From: Aeromonas piscicola
GTDB lineage: Bacteria > Pseudomonadota > Gammaproteobacteria > Enterobacterales > Aeromonadaceae
NCBI RefSeq assembly: GCF_000820005.1
Contig: NZ_CDBL01000005.1
Location: forward strand, 15,371-67,192
DNA length: 51,822 nucleotides
Direction: 5' to 3'
Positions 26,770-35,142 of this stretch are shown in pieces. The notes below the pieces were generated by a model, which was not told where the DNA came from, made no database searches, and saw only the letters and a list, made by a program, of their open reading frames with translations. Made by a program: the position numbers and the translations under genes. Numbering within the stretch: the first letter of the stretch is position 1; the number at the start of each line of letters is the position of its first letter.

Positions 26770-26878
26770 TCAGTCCAGACGGTGGAAGGCTTGGTTGTCG
26801 ACACTGCTGGAGGTCTCCTGATTGAGCAGACTGACCAGCAGGAGTGAGGCGTTGCCCGCCATGGACGCCAGATTAGGG
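26770..26878 (-). pseudogene. Tandem relic of the rfaH 3' end
   Basis: This 109-bp segment repeats the end of rfaH, exactly 109 bp out of step with the real gene. On the minus strand it reads LLLVSLLNQETSSS then VDNQAFHRLD and a TGA stop, against ILLVSLLNQETSSS and FDNQAFRRLD in RfaH. About 63 of the last 72 bases agree; roughly half of the differences are synonymous. Upstream the similarity fades but the spacing holds (NLASMAGNAS against YLEPDGEKRA). It has no start or ribosome site and lies in the rfaH 3' region. It looks like a diverged tandem copy, or a leftover of a replaced rfaH allele. Confidence 0.8.
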
Positions 26879-27379
26879 TTAGTCCAGACGGCGGAAGGCC
26901 TGGTTGTCGAAACTGCTGCTGGTTTCCTGGTTCAGCAGACTGACCAGCAGGATGGCTCGTTTCTCCCCATCCGGTTCCAGATAGATGGCCTCGAATCCGG
27001 CCAACGGGCCCGATTCGATCAACACCTTGTCACCCTGGGTAGGCAGGTTGGCGTAGCTGGCTCTCGCCTCGTCGCTATCATCGCGGCTCATCAACTGATA
27101 GACCAGCTGGCTGCTGATGGCGGTCCACTCCTGGCCGAAGTGGATGATGCGGCTGATGCCACGGGTCGACTTCAGGGTGACAGGGGTGACCTCTTCCAGA
27201 TCCACATAGATGAACAGATAGTTGGGAAACATGGGTTCCCGTACCGGGACACGCTTGCCTCGCCGCAGTTTCTCGATTTCGACCATGGGGTAATAGGATT
27301 CAATCCCCTGGGCTTCGAGATGGGCGCGGGCGCGGGCCTCTTCCTTTGGCTTGCAGTAGGCCAGATACCATTTTTTCAT
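26879..27379 (-). CDS. rfaH: Transcription antiterminator RfaH
   Basis: A specialised NusG paralogue that joins RNA polymerase at ops sites and promotes transcription and translation of long virulence, LPS and capsule operons. The 166-residue protein begins MKKWYLAYCKPKEEARARAH; the NGN domain includes YYPMVEIEKLRRGKR and EPMFPNYLFIYVD, and the C-terminal KOW-like part has GDKVLIESGPLAGFEAIY. Length matches family. ATG at 27379. It is separated from metQ by a strong terminator and has its own short upstream region with a 15-bp dyad. A relic of its last 30 or so codons lies just downstream. Confidence 0.93.
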   Translation of the reverse strand: MKKWYLAYCKPKEEARARAHLEAQGIESYYPMVEIEKLRRGKRVPVREPMFPNYLFIYVDLEEVTPVTLKSTRGISRIIHFGQEWTAISSQLVYQLMSRDDSDEARASYANLPTQGDKVLIESGPLAGFEAIYLEPDGEKRAILLVSLLNQETSSSFDNQAFRRLD

Positions 27380-27408
27380 GTTCTGTTATGTTCGTGTTGC
27401 CGTGCTCC

Positions 27409-27423
27409 CGGTTATGATAACCG
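27409..27423. promoter_or_regulatory. 15-bp dyad upstream of rfaH
   Basis: CGGTTAT-g-ATAACCG is a perfect inverted repeat 30-44 bp before the rfaH start, in the likely promoter. Possible operator. Confidence 0.4.
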
Positions 27424-27430
27424 CGGCAAT

Positions 27431-27461
27431 AAAAAAGGCCACGCTTGGCGTGGCCTTTTTT
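27431..27461. terminator. Strong bidirectional terminator after metQ
   Basis: AAAAAAGGCCACGC-ttg-GCGTGGCCTTTTTT; A and T runs on both sides make it work on either strand. It ends metNIQ. Confidence 0.9.
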
Positions 27462-27474
27462 GCAGAGTGAGTGA

Positions 27475-28275
27475 TTACCAACCTTTGACGATGCCGCCTT
27501 TGAACAGTTCGTCAGCAGTTTTGTACACTTCGTCGCTCTGGAAGGCCTGGACGAACTCCTTCACCTTGGCGTCATCCTTGTTGTTGCCACGGGAGACGAT
27601 CAGGTTGACGTAGGGGGAGTCCTTGTCTTCCACGAACAGGCCGTCACGGCTTGGCAGCAGGTCGATCTGGGAGGCGTAGACAGTGTTGATGATGGCCAGA
27701 TCCACGTCTTCCAGGGAACGGGGCAGCTGGGCTGCTTCCAGTTCAACAATCTTCAGCTTCTTCGGGTTGTTGGCGATGTCGAGCACGGTCGCTTCCAGGC
27801 CGGTACCCTCTTTCAGGGTCAGCAGGCCCTGTTTTTGCAACAGGATCAGGGAACGACCCAGGTTGGTCGGATCGTTCGGCACTGCGATCTGCGCGCCCTC
27901 TTTCAGATCTGCCAAAGCCTTGATCTTCTTGGAGTAGCCAGCGATGGGGTAGACGAAGGTGTTGCCGACCGGCACCAAATCGAAGCCGCGATCCTTGACC
28001 TGGCTATCCAGATACGGTTTGTGCTGGAAGGCGTTCAGATCGATGCTGCCATCGTTCAGAGCCACGTTCGGGGTGGCGAAGTCGGAGAAGGTAACAACTT
28101 CGACGTTCAGACCGTACTTGTCCTTGGCAACCTTGGCTGCGGCTTCCACCAGCTGGGATTCCGCCCCGGCGATGGCACCCACTTTCAGGGGCTTGTTCTC
28201 TTCTTTCTGACCACAACCGGCCAGAACCAGGCCAGCCAGCAGGGCAGCCGCAACGGATTTAATGCCAAATTTCAT
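27475..28275 (-). CDS. metQ: Methionine ABC transporter substrate-binding lipoprotein
   Basis: The D-/L-methionine-binding lipoprotein of the MetNIQ importer. The 266-residue protein has a lipoprotein signal ending LVLAGC (Cys21) and the NlpA/MetQ body: LKVGAIAGAESQLVEAA, DGSIDLNAFQHKPYLD and KIAVPNDPTNLGR-type stretches. Last gene of the operon, 26 bp after metI, with a strong terminator behind it. Anchored in the inner membrane facing the periplasm. Confidence 0.95.
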   Translation of the reverse strand: MKFGIKSVAAALLAGLVLAGCGQKEENKPLKVGAIAGAESQLVEAAAKVAKDKYGLNVEVVTFSDFATPNVALNDGSIDLNAFQHKPYLDSQVKDRGFDLVPVGNTFVYPIAGYSKKIKALADLKEGAQIAVPNDPTNLGRSLILLQKQGLLTLKEGTGLEATVLDIANNPKKLKIVELEAAQLPRSLEDVDLAIINTVYASQIDLLPSRDGLFVEDKDSPYVNLIVSRGNNKDDAKVKEFVQAFQSDEVYKTADELFKGGIVKGW

Positions 28276-28301
28276 AAAAACCTCCTGTCAGAAATCGACG
28301 A

Positions 28302-28955
28302 TTAACGATGATCACATGTGTTGACCAGGCGCTCACCTGCGCTCTGGATGAGTTGAACCAGTAAAACCAGAATGACGACGGTTGCCAGCATGACGGTGGG
28401 GTCAAAGCGCTGATAGCCGTAGCGAATACCCACATCACCCAGACCACCGCCTCCGATGGCACCGGCCATGGCGGAGTAGTTCACCAGCGTGACCAGGGTA
28501 ATGGTGACGCTGTTGACGATGCCGGGCAGGGCCTCGGGCAGCAGCACCTTGGTAATGATTTGCAAGGGTTTGGCACCCATGGCTTTGGCCGCTTCCAGCA
28601 AGCCGTCCGGCACCTCCATCAGGGCTCCTTCCACCAGACGGGCGATGAAGGGCACCGCACCTATGGTCAGCGGCACTATGGCGGCTATGGTGCCTATGCT
28701 GGTGCCGACGATAAGCCGGGTCAGCGGAATGATGGCAACCAGCAGAATGATGAAGGGCACTGAGCGGCCAATGTTGACCAGAATGCCGAGCAACTTGTTC
28801 AGGGCCGGGTTGGCCAGGATCTGGCCCGCCTTGGTCACGTGCAGCGCCACACCCAGCGGCAGGCCGAGCAGGCAGCCAAACAGGGCGGAGGCAAACACCA
28901 TCAGCAGGGTATCGCCGAGCGCTGTGACCAGCAGATTAATCATTGCTTCGGACAT
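28302..28955 (-). CDS. metI: Methionine ABC transporter permease
   Basis: The 217-residue membrane permease of the methionine importer with about five membrane segments. It begins [20 protein letters not shown] and contains the BPD_transp_1 coupling region ([25 protein letters not shown] by outline, about residues 120-144: the EAA loop). It overlaps metN by 20 bp and is followed by metQ after 26 bp. Confidence 0.96.
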   Translation of the reverse strand: MSEAMINLLVTALGDTLLMVFASALFGCLLGLPLGVALHVTKAGQILANPALNKLLGILVNIGRSVPFIILLVAIIPLTRLIVGTSIGTIAAIVPLTIGAVPFIARLVEGALMEVPDGLLEAAKAMGAKPLQIITKVLLPEALPGIVNSVTITLVTLVNYSAMAGAIGGGGLGDVGIRYGYQRFDPTVMLATVVILVLLVQLIQSAGERLVNTCDHR

Positions 28956-29979
28956 AGCCCATCACCTCTAGCTGAATATGGTTGTCGCTCAGGAACTGCT
29001 GGGTGGCCTCGCACTGGGCCTCATCCCCGAACAGTTCTGCCAGCAGGAAGCCGAACTTGACGCCCCCTGCGTACTCGATATCGGCGCTCAGAATGCTGAT
29101 GTCGATGTTGAAGCGACGGCTCGCCTCGGAAATCAGTGGCGTATCGACTGTGCTGCCGGTAAAGCCGAGCTTCACCAGCGGATAACTGTTGGCCACCCGC
29201 TCTGCACTCATCCTGTCCTGATACTCCTGCGGCACTTCCAGATGTATGGTGGAGTGGATGAAGTCCCGTGCCAACTGGGTCTTGGCGTTGCTGAAGAACC
29301 AGGCGACCTCGCCCTGCTCGATCAGACTGCCGTCGCTGATGATGGCAACGTCATCACAGATCCCCTTCACCACGTCCATCTCGTGGGTGATGAGCAAGAT
29401 GGTGAGCCCCAGTTTGACGTTGATCTCCTTGAGCAGGCTCAGGATCGAACGGGTGGTCTGCGGATCCAGGGCCGAAGTGGCTTCGTCACACAGCAGTACC
29501 TTGGGGGCCGGCGCCAGGGCGCGGGCGATGGCGACGCGCTGCTTCTGACCGCCAGACAGTTCGGACGGATAGGCGTGGGCGCGGGCTTCCAGCCCGACCA
29601 GGGCCAGCAATTCATCGACCCGGGCCTGGATTTGGGTCTTGCTCCAGCCTGCCAGTTCCAGCGGGAACGCGATATTGGCGAACACGGTACGGGAGGACAG
29701 CAGGTTGAAGTGCTGAAAAATCATGCCGATCTGGCGGCGGGCCTGGGTCAGCTCTCGTTCCGGCAGGGCGACCAGATCCTGGCCATCGACGATGACCTGG
29801 CCCTCTGTCGGGCGCTCCAGCAGGTTGACACAACGAATAAGGGTACTCTTGCCGGCCCCCGAGGCGCCGATCACCCCGAAAATCTTGCCTTGTGGCACAT
29901 GCAGGCTCACGTCACGCAGGGCGTGCACGGCATCACTGCCTTTACCGTAGACTTTGTTGAGACCGTTCAACTTAATCAT
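28936..29979 (-). CDS. metN: Methionine ABC transporter ATP-binding protein
   Basis: The 347-residue ATPase of the methionine importer. Walker [10 protein letters not shown] (about residue 38), signature [15 protein letters not shown], Walker [12 protein letters not shown], and H-loop [10 protein letters not shown] are intact; the last 100 residues form the C-terminal NIL/ACT-like domain that senses intracellular methionine (trans-inhibition). ATG at 29979 is selected for GGAAG six bases upstream; the frame extends upstream without a ribosome site. First gene of metNIQ, behind a promoter with MetJ-type boxes. Confidence 0.95.
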   Translation of the reverse strand: MIKLNGLNKVYGKGSDAVHALRDVSLHVPQGKIFGVIGASGAGKSTLIRCVNLLERPTEGQVIVDGQDLVALPERELTQARRQIGMIFQHFNLLSSRTVFANIAFPLELAGWSKTQIQARVDELLALVGLEARAHAYPSELSGGQKQRVAIARALAPAPKVLLCDEATSALDPQTTRSILSLLKEINVKLGLTILLITHEMDVVKGICDDVAIISDGSLIEQGEVAWFFSNAKTQLARDFIHSTIHLEVPQEYQDRMSAERVANSYPLVKLGFTGSTVDTPLISEASRRFNIDISILSADIEYAGGVKFGFLLAELFGDEAQCEATQQFLSDNHIQLEVMGYVRSND

Positions 29980-30075
29980 GGATTCTTCCGTGCTAACAGC
30001 CTTAAAGCACAGGGCGCTACAGGCGGGTGAATTGGGCAGAGGTTCCACTGGGTTGCTCTGTCATCATGGAGGATG

Positions 30076-30104
30076 ATGCTAAGATGTCTGGATGGCTGTG
30101 TCAA
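30076..30104 (-). promoter_or_regulatory. metNIQ promoter
   Basis: On the minus strand: TTGACA (-35, 30099-30104), 17-bp spacer, TAGCAT (-10, 30076-30081). A perfect -35 and ideal spacing. The spacer holds MetJ-like boxes AGACATCT and AGCCATCC. Confidence 0.7.
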
Positions 30105-30129
30105 CGCGCGTTTATACTTCTAGACGTCT
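30082..30129 (-). promoter_or_regulatory. MetJ operator boxes
   Basis: Two pairs of eight-base met boxes: AGACATCT next to AGCCATCC inside the promoter (30082-30097), and a perfect AGACGTCT next to AGAAGTAT upstream of the -35 (30114-30129). MetJ with S-adenosylmethionine binds tandem copies of AGACGTCT, so the operon is very probably methionine-repressed. Confidence 0.75.
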
Positions 30130-30170
30130 AAAAAAGTGATAAGGATTCCCGTTTGCCGACTAACGCGGAC

Positions 30171-30186
30171 GGTGATCTGGCTCACA
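30171..30186. promoter_or_regulatory. CRP-like site
   Basis: GGTGATCTGGCTCACA matches TGTGA-N6-TCACA at nine of ten key positions. It lies between metN and the divergent helical-protein gene; which one it serves is unclear. Confidence 0.5.
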
Positions 30187-30390
30187 TCAATATTGTATTT
30201 GGCAGTGTAGCCATATTGCCGAATATCACATGGTAAATGTGGTCTTATCTCCTTCTTTATTAGTCGCTATTCGGGTTTGCCTGGTCATGCTGCTATCGCG
30301 ACCGGATCGGCACAAATCATTCCACTTTGTTCTGATCGCTGCTTTCTTGGCCTGCGTCTTGATGCAGCGCAACAAGCGCCACGCTTGAGC

Positions 30391-30419
30391 TTGGATTGCA
30401 ATTGCCTGTTTTTTATACT
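30391..30419 (+). promoter_or_regulatory. Sigma-70 promoter of the helical-protein gene
   Basis: TTGGAT (-35), 17 bp, TATACT (-10), ending 31 bp before the start codon. Confidence 0.7.
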
Positions 30420-30450
30420 GAAAGAGCATGATATGCAGGAGGGCAGAGCG

Positions 30451-30906
30451 ATGCGATTTCAACAGATCAAGGACTTGCTGCTGTATCTGGAACTGGTTCA
30501 TCACCAGCTCGGGCTCTGTTATGGGCGACTGATGGCCGAGGTGGATGGCGAACGCAGCCGTATGCTGCTGGCCTATCTGCAAGAGCGGGAAGAGGCGGCC
30601 AGGACCCATCTGCACGACTACCTGGGCCTGCTGGGGGGCGGGATCAGGGAGACCTGGCTTGAGCGAGGGTTCAGCGAGGATCTGCTGCCTGACATCCAGC
30701 GGCTGTCACTGCCTGCCATGGCCCAGACCCAGGACATAGTGCAACAGGTGTGCCGTCAGGAGGAGAAACTCATCGGCGAGCTGGGCCATCTGGCCCGCGA
30801 GTGCCCGACGGAAGAGACTGCCGCATTGTTGAGTGCGCTGTCATCGCTGGAGCAGACCCGCCTGACCCGGCTGGTGCACGGGGTACATAGGCTCGACGAT
30901 ATCTAG
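30451..30906 (+). CDS. Helical protein of unknown function, ferritin-like in appearance
   Basis: I do not recognise this family with confidence. The 151-residue product starts MRFQQIKDLLLYLELVHHQL and is almost entirely amphipathic helix, with scattered His and Glu (HHQL, YLQEREEAARTHLHDYLG) that give a four-helix-bundle, ferritin-like impression; a metal role is not demonstrated. AGGAGG eight bases before ATG 30451 fixes the start; codons upstream in the same frame would extend into the promoter. It has a good sigma-70 promoter and a CRP-like site upstream and shares a terminator with ppgK. Appears monocistronic. Confidence 0.65.
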   Translation: MRFQQIKDLLLYLELVHHQLGLCYGRLMAEVDGERSRMLLAYLQEREEAARTHLHDYLGLLGGGIRETWLERGFSEDLLPDIQRLSLPAMAQTQDIVQQVCRQEEKLIGELGHLARECPTEETAALLSALSSLEQTRLTRLVHGVHRLDDI

Positions 30907-30920
30907 CACAGGGGGCAATG

Positions 30921-30951
30921 AGAGAGGCCCGGCAGATGTCGGGCCTCTCTT
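30921..30951. terminator. Bidirectional terminator
   Basis: AGAGAGGCCCG-gcagatgt-CGGGCCTCTCT lies between the convergent unknown gene and ppgK. Confidence 0.75.
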
Positions 30952-30973
30952 CATCATCTGCCAGGCGTCCAGT

Positions 30974-31732
30974 TCAGCGGGGGGCCTGTTCCAGGCTGAG
31001 CTCGGCGGCATGGAGGGCGGCACCTATGATACCGGCCTGATTGAGGTTGGCTGCCGCCACCAGGGGGGCCCGGGTCTCAATCTTGTCGATGAACTTGTCG
31101 AGCTTGGAGGAGCTGCCACCCCCCAGGATGAAAAGGTCAGGGGAGAACAGAAATTCCAGCCTGGCCAGATATTTGTTGAAGCGTTTGCCCCAACGGCCCC
31201 AGGAGAGATCCTCGCGCTTGCGCACCGCATCCGAGCAGTAGTGCTCGGCAACCATGCCTTCCAGCATCAGGTGGCCCAGCTCGGTGTTGGGCAGCAGCTG
31301 GCCATTGACGAACACGGCTGTGCCTATTCCGGTGCCGACCGTGACGAGTATGATGACACCCTTGCTGCGATCCTTGCCGGTCCCGAAGCGCATCTCGGCC
31401 AGGCCAGCCGCATCGGCATCGTTGAGCACATGGCAGGGCAGGCCGGTCACATCGGCAAACAGGTGGGCGGCATCGGTCTCAATCCAGCTCTTGTCGATGT
31501 TGGCCGCGCTCTTGGCGATACCGTTGTGGATGGTGGCAGGAAAGCCGCAGCCCACCGGGCCCTTCCATTGGAAATGTTCCACCAGTGCCTTGAGGGTATG
31601 TGCAACGGCGGCCGGGGTGGCCGGTTGCGGCGTCACCAGACGATGGCGCTCGCCAATCAGCTCGCCCGTTTCGGTATCGACCAGGCATCCCTTGATCCCT
31701 GAGCCACCGATATCCACTCCCAACATCTGCAT
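30974..31732 (-). CDS. ppgK: Polyphosphate-glucokinase-like ROK kinase
   Basis: A 252-residue ROK-fold sugar kinase. It opens with the phosphate-binding motif [17 protein letters not shown], carries the catalytic [16 protein letters not shown] and the glycine-rich [12 protein letters not shown]. Where classical ROK proteins have the CxCGxxGC zinc motif it has ELGHLMLEG, the pattern of polyphosphate-dependent glucokinases (PpgK, polyphosphate or ATP as donor). AAGGA eight bases before ATG 31732. It lies downstream of queG on the same strand; a 22-bp perfect palindrome fills part of the 83-bp gap. Specific donor not proven. Confidence 0.82.
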   Translation of the reverse strand: MQMLGVDIGGSGIKGCLVDTETGELIGERHRLVTPQPATPAAVAHTLKALVEHFQWKGPVGCGFPATIHNGIAKSAANIDKSWIETDAAHLFADVTGLPCHVLNDADAAGLAEMRFGTGKDRSKGVIILVTVGTGIGTAVFVNGQLLPNTELGHLMLEGMVAEHYCSDAVRKREDLSWGRWGKRFNKYLARLEFLFSPDLFILGGGSSSKLDKFIDKIETRAPLVAAANLNQAGIIGAALHAAELSLEQAPR

Positions 31733-31751
31733 CAGATTGTTCCTTTTATAG

Positions 31752-31773
31752 TGCCGACGGTTAACCGTCGGCA
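31752..31773. promoter_or_regulatory. 22-bp perfect palindrome before ppgK
   Basis: Half-site TGCCGACGGTT followed directly by its complement (AACCGTCGGCA), 20 bp upstream of the ppgK start and after queG. No T tail follows on the ppgK strand, so it is not a simple terminator. Operator or leader hairpin. Confidence 0.55.
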
Positions 31774-31815
31774 GAGCATGAAAAAATGACGTGTATCCGG
31801 CAAGGGGCAGATCGC

Positions 31816-32958
31816 TTATGCGTGATCCGGCAGACCTTTTTCGATGCAACGGATCAACAAGCGGGTTTTTTTGCTGTCATCCTGCTGGCGCCGGGCCAGG
31901 GTCGCCAGCGCCCACGCTATGTGCTCGGCCACCATAGGCTCTGCCTCGTCCTGCGCCAGCTGCAACGCGGCTATGACGTCCGGGGTGGCAGGGCCGTTGC
32001 CGAGTGCCACCGCCAGGTTGCGGCGCCAGCGCTGATAGCCGATACGCCGGATCGGGCTCCCCTCAGTGTGCTTGAGAAACTCGCTCTCGCTCCAGCGCCA
32101 CAACGCGAGCAGCGGCGGGCGGTGCAGGTTGGGGCGGGGGCTGAAGTCGGGCTCAGGGCTCACATCCGCATAGCGATTCCAGGGGCAGATGAGCTGGCAG
32201 TCGTCACAACCATAGATGCGATTGCCCATCAGCGGCCTGAACTCTTCCGGGATGGGGCCGTCATTCTCTATGGTGAGGTAGGAGATGCAGCGGCGCCCAT
32301 CCACCACATAGGGCGCGACTATGGCGCCGGTCGGGCAGATATTGATGCAGGCCACGCACTTGCCGCACTGCTCTTTTTCCACCGGGGCATCCAGTGGCAG
32401 CGGCAGGCTGATCAGCAACTCTCCCAGAAAGAAGAAGGAACCCGCCGATTCGTTGAGTAGCAGCGAGTGTTTGCCGATCCAGCCCAGCCCCGCCTTGGCG
32501 GCCAGTGGCCGCTCCAGTATGGGGGCCGAGTCGACGAAGGGGCGCCACTCTCCCGTGACCTGACAGAGTTCCCGGCAGCGTTGTTCTATGCGATCGCCCA
32601 ACTGCTTGAGGCGGTTGCGCAGCACCTTGTGGTAGTCGCGGCCGAGGGCATAGCGGCTGATGTAGCCGAGGGTCGGGTCGCGCAGGGTGGCGGCGAAACC
32701 GGCCTCGAAGGGGAGGTAGTTCATCCGCACCGACAACACCCGCAGAGTGCCCGGCAGCAGCTCGTGAGGCCTGGCCCGCATCATGCCGTGGCGGGCCATA
32801 TAGTCCATGCTGCCGTGATGGCCGGCATCCAGCCATGCCTGCAACCTGGGCTCTTCGAGGCTGAGATCCGTGTCGGTGATGCCGACCTGGTCAAATCCTA
32901 GCTCGCTCGCCCATAGCTTGATATCGTGGGCCAACTGCTGCAAATCAGGCGTGCTCAT
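31816..32958 (-). CDS. queG: Epoxyqueuosine reductase
   Basis: The cobalamin-dependent iron-sulfur enzyme that reduces epoxyqueuosine to queuosine in tRNA, the last step of the pathway. The 380-residue protein has two [4Fe-4S] motifs, [16 protein letters not shown] and [13 protein letters not shown], and the N-terminal cobalamin-binding part with ARHGMM and LSVRMNYLP. Full family length. ATG at 32958; the first codons lie within the first unit of a tandem DNA repeat that fills the gap to nnr, an odd feature. Divergent from nnr. Confidence 0.95.
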   Translation of the reverse strand: MSTPDLQQLAHDIKLWASELGFDQVGITDTDLSLEEPRLQAWLDAGHHGSMDYMARHGMMRARPHELLPGTLRVLSVRMNYLPFEAGFAATLRDPTLGYISRYALGRDYHKVLRNRLKQLGDRIEQRCRELCQVTGEWRPFVDSAPILERPLAAKAGLGWIGKHSLLLNESAGSFFFLGELLISLPLPLDAPVEKEQCGKCVACINICPTGAIVAPYVVDGRRCISYLTIENDGPIPEEFRPLMGNRIYGCDDCQLICPWNRYADVSPEPDFSPRPNLHRPPLLALWRWSESEFLKHTEGSPIRRIGYQRWRRNLAVALGNGPATPDVIAALQLAQDEAEPMVAEHIAWALATLARRQQDDSKKTRLLIRCIEKGLPDHA

Positions 32959-33151
32959 GCTGCATCCGGTCCCACAGGCTGGATGTCCTGGGTCAACCTG
33001 CGGTGAAAATCAGGTATGGTCATGCTGCATCTGGTCCGAAAGGCTTGATGTCCTGGGTCAACCGGCAGTGAAAATCGGCTGTGGTCATGTCGCATCGGGT
33101 GCCCGGCGCGAGTCAGCCAGGGCCAATGGATGCAAGTCAGGAGCCGTCATG
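32942..33151. repeat. Imperfect 65-bp tandem repeats between queG and nnr
   Basis: Units at 32942-33006, 33007-33071 and 33072-33133 and a partial fourth from 33134, with periods 65, 65 and 62 bp. Each starts AAATCAGG or similar and has an ATG 15 bases in (32957, 33022, 33087, 33149). Units 1 and 2 agree at about 53-55 of 65 positions, sharing GATGTCCTGGGTCAACC; unit 3 is more diverged. The last ATG is the nnr start, and the first unit overlaps the opposite-strand start of queG. Confidence 0.8.
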
Positions 33152-34660
33152 GTACAGGTCATCGGGGATGCTATCAGCGGGAAAGAGGTGCGCAGTTTAC
33201 CACAATCACTGTGGCGGACTGAACAGATCCGCGCGCTGGAGCAGCGCTGGGCCGAGCGCGAAGGGCAGGAACTCTACGCCCTGATGGAGCGGGCCGGTGC
33301 GGCGCTGCGCACCTATGCCACCCACCATTGGCCGCAGAGCCGCAACTGGTGGATCTTCGTCGGCCCAGGCAACAACGGTGGGGACGGCTATGTGCTGGCT
33401 CGCCTCGCCAGTCAGATCGGTCTCGAGCCCCAGGTGATCGCCGCGAGGGACCCCGCCGAGCTGAAGGGGGATGCCAGGCGGGCCGCCGATGAGTGGCTGG
33501 CGCTGGGGGGGACTGTGCTGATGGCCGGCGCGAGCGAGCTTGATTCTCTGCCGCCGCCGGATCTGGTGATAGACGCCCTGCTCGGCACGGGTGTCCATAC
33601 CCCCCTATCGCCGCCTCTGACAAAGATCGTCGCAACAATCAATAGCTTGGGAGCGCCGGTGTTGGCAGTGGATCTGCCCTCCGGCCTCAATGCCGATACC
33701 GGCTGCGCCATGGGGGCGCTGGTGCGTGCCAGCCGCACCCTCACCTTCATCGGCATCAAGCAGGGCATGCTTACCGGCGAAGGGGTGGATGGTGTCGGCC
33801 GGCTCGATTGCGATCCCCTCGGTGTCACGCCGGAGGCTGGCCTGCAAGCGGCGGCGGAGCGGATCGATTACCCCGGCCTCAAACACCTGCTGACGCCGCG
33901 CCAGCGCTCGGCCCACAAGGGTTCCCACGGCAAGGTGCTGCTGGTGGGGGGCAATGTGGGCATGCAGGGCGCCATAGTGCTGGCGGGTCTTGCCTGCCTG
34001 CGGGCAGGGGCCGGGCTGGTACGGGTATGTCAGCACCCGAGTCATGGTTCCGTCAGCCTTTATCAAGCCGAGTTGATGAATACGCAGGTCGATGCGGATG
34101 AGTGCTGGGCCTCGGTGCGACTGGTGGGGCCGGGACTCGGTCAGGACGAATGGGGTCGCCGCCATTTTGAGTCCTTGGTCAATGAGGGAACACAGCTGGT
34201 ATTGGACGCCGATGGATTGAATTGGCTGGCGCAATGTCACCGTCATCAGGATAATTGGGTGCTTACGCCTCACCCGGGTGAGGCGGCCCGCCTGCTGGGC
34301 TGCTCCATTGCCGAGATTGCAGCAGATCGTTTTGCCGCCGTGCGGCGCTTGCAGCACGTTTTTGGCGGTGTCGTGCTGCTCAAGGGGGCGGGAACGCTCA
34401 TCTGTGACGGCAAGGGGATAGCGCTCTGTGACGAGGGCAATCCCGGCATGGCAAGTGGCGGCATGGGCGATCTGTTATCTGGTATAATCGCCGCCCTTTT
34501 GGCCCAGGGCTGGTCTGCCGTCGAGGCAACCCGGCTGGGTACAGTGATCCACGGGGAAGCGGCCGATCTGGCCGCCGCAGACGGAGAGCGGGGCATGCTG
34601 GCATCAGACCTGCTGCCTTTTATCCGTCGACTGGTTAATCCCGACACCATAACAAGTTAA
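33149..34660 (+). CDS. nnr: Bifunctional NAD(P)HX epimerase/dehydratase
   Basis: Repairs hydrated NADH and NADPH: the N-terminal YjeF domain epimerises NAD(P)HX and the C-terminal ribokinase-like domain dehydrates it at the expense of ADP. The 503-residue protein shows [15 protein letters not shown] and [10 protein letters not shown] in the first half, and [24 protein letters not shown] and [16 protein letters not shown] in the second. ATG at 33149 with AGGAG five bases upstream; the frame runs back to 32870 through the tandem repeats, but that part has no similarity to the family. It heads the long nnr-tsaE-amiB-mutL-miaA-hfq-hflXKC series. Confidence 0.95.
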   Translation: MVQVIGDAISGKEVRSLPQSLWRTEQIRALEQRWAEREGQELYALMERAGAALRTYATHHWPQSRNWWIFVGPGNNGGDGYVLARLASQIGLEPQVIAARDPAELKGDARRAADEWLALGGTVLMAGASELDSLPPPDLVIDALLGTGVHTPLSPPLTKIVATINSLGAPVLAVDLPSGLNADTGCAMGALVRASRTLTFIGIKQGMLTGEGVDGVGRLDCDPLGVTPEAGLQAAAERIDYPGLKHLLTPRQRSAHKGSHGKVLLVGGNVGMQGAIVLAGLACLRAGAGLVRVCQHPSHGSVSLYQAELMNTQVDADECWASVRLVGPGLGQDEWGRRHFESLVNEGTQLVLDADGLNWLAQCHRHQDNWVLTPHPGEAARLLGCSIAEIAADRFAAVRRLQHVFGGVVLLKGAGTLICDGKGIALCDEGNPGMASGGMGDLLSGIIAALLAQGWSAVEATRLGTVIHGEAADLAAADGERGMLASDLLPFIRRLVNPDTITS

Positions 34661-34668
34661 AGAAGAAC

Positions 34669-35142
34669 ATGGCAAAACAGTTGATGATGACACTGCCGGA
34701 CGAGGCAGCAACAGTGGCACTGGGTGGCCGTCTGGCACACGCCTGCCAGCAGGCGACCACGGTGTTCTTGCACGGTTCCCTCGGAGCCGGAAAAACCACC
34801 CTGACCCGTGGTTGGGTGCAGGGGCTGGGCCATCAGGGCAAGGTCAAGAGCCCGACCTACACCCTGGTCGAGCCCTATGAACTGGCCGAGTGGCAGGTTT
34901 ACCACTTCGATCTCTACCGCCTGGCCGATCCGGAAGAGCTGGAGTTCATGGGCATTCGGGACTACTTTGCCGCCAATACCCTCTGTCTGGTGGAGTGGCC
35001 TGAAAAGGGTGAAGGCTGGCTGCCGGCGCCCGATCTGGACATCACCCTGACTTATGTAAACGAGCAGCGTGAGGCTCTGATAGAGGCTCGCACTGCGATT
35101 GGCGAAGCCATTCTGGAACGGTTGTCATCTACGTGCGCTTGA
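34669..35142 (+). CDS. tsaE: tRNA t6A biosynthesis ATPase TsaE
   Basis: A 157-residue ATPase that works with TsaB and TsaD to make threonylcarbamoyladenosine at position 37 of ANN-decoding tRNAs. P-loop [14 protein letters not shown], then [13 protein letters not shown] and [15 protein letters not shown] and [14 protein letters not shown] are all family hallmarks. It starts 8 bp after nnr stops and overlaps amiB by 10 bp, so expression is almost certainly coupled. Confidence 0.97.
   Translation: MAKQLMMTLPDEAATVALGGRLAHACQQATTVFLHGSLGAGKTTLTRGWVQGLGHQGKVKSPTYTLVEPYELAEWQVYHFDLYRLADPEELEFMGIRDYFAANTLCLVEWPEKGEGWLPAPDLDITLTYVNEQREALIEARTAIGEAILERLSSTCA

Larger units (their letters stand above)
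29980..30450. other. metN/unknown-gene divergent intergenic region (471 bp)
   Basis: No gene supported. It contains the metN promoter with MetJ-like boxes (30076-30129), a CRP-like site (30171-30186), a small dyad ATATT-gccg-AATAT (30214-30227), and a good sigma-70 promoter for the plus-strand gene (30391-30419). Confidence 0.6.

Noticed and set aside
32870..33148. N-terminal extension of nnr through the tandem repeats
   Set aside because: No similarity to the YjeF family, repeated DNA, and a much better ribosome site at 33149.
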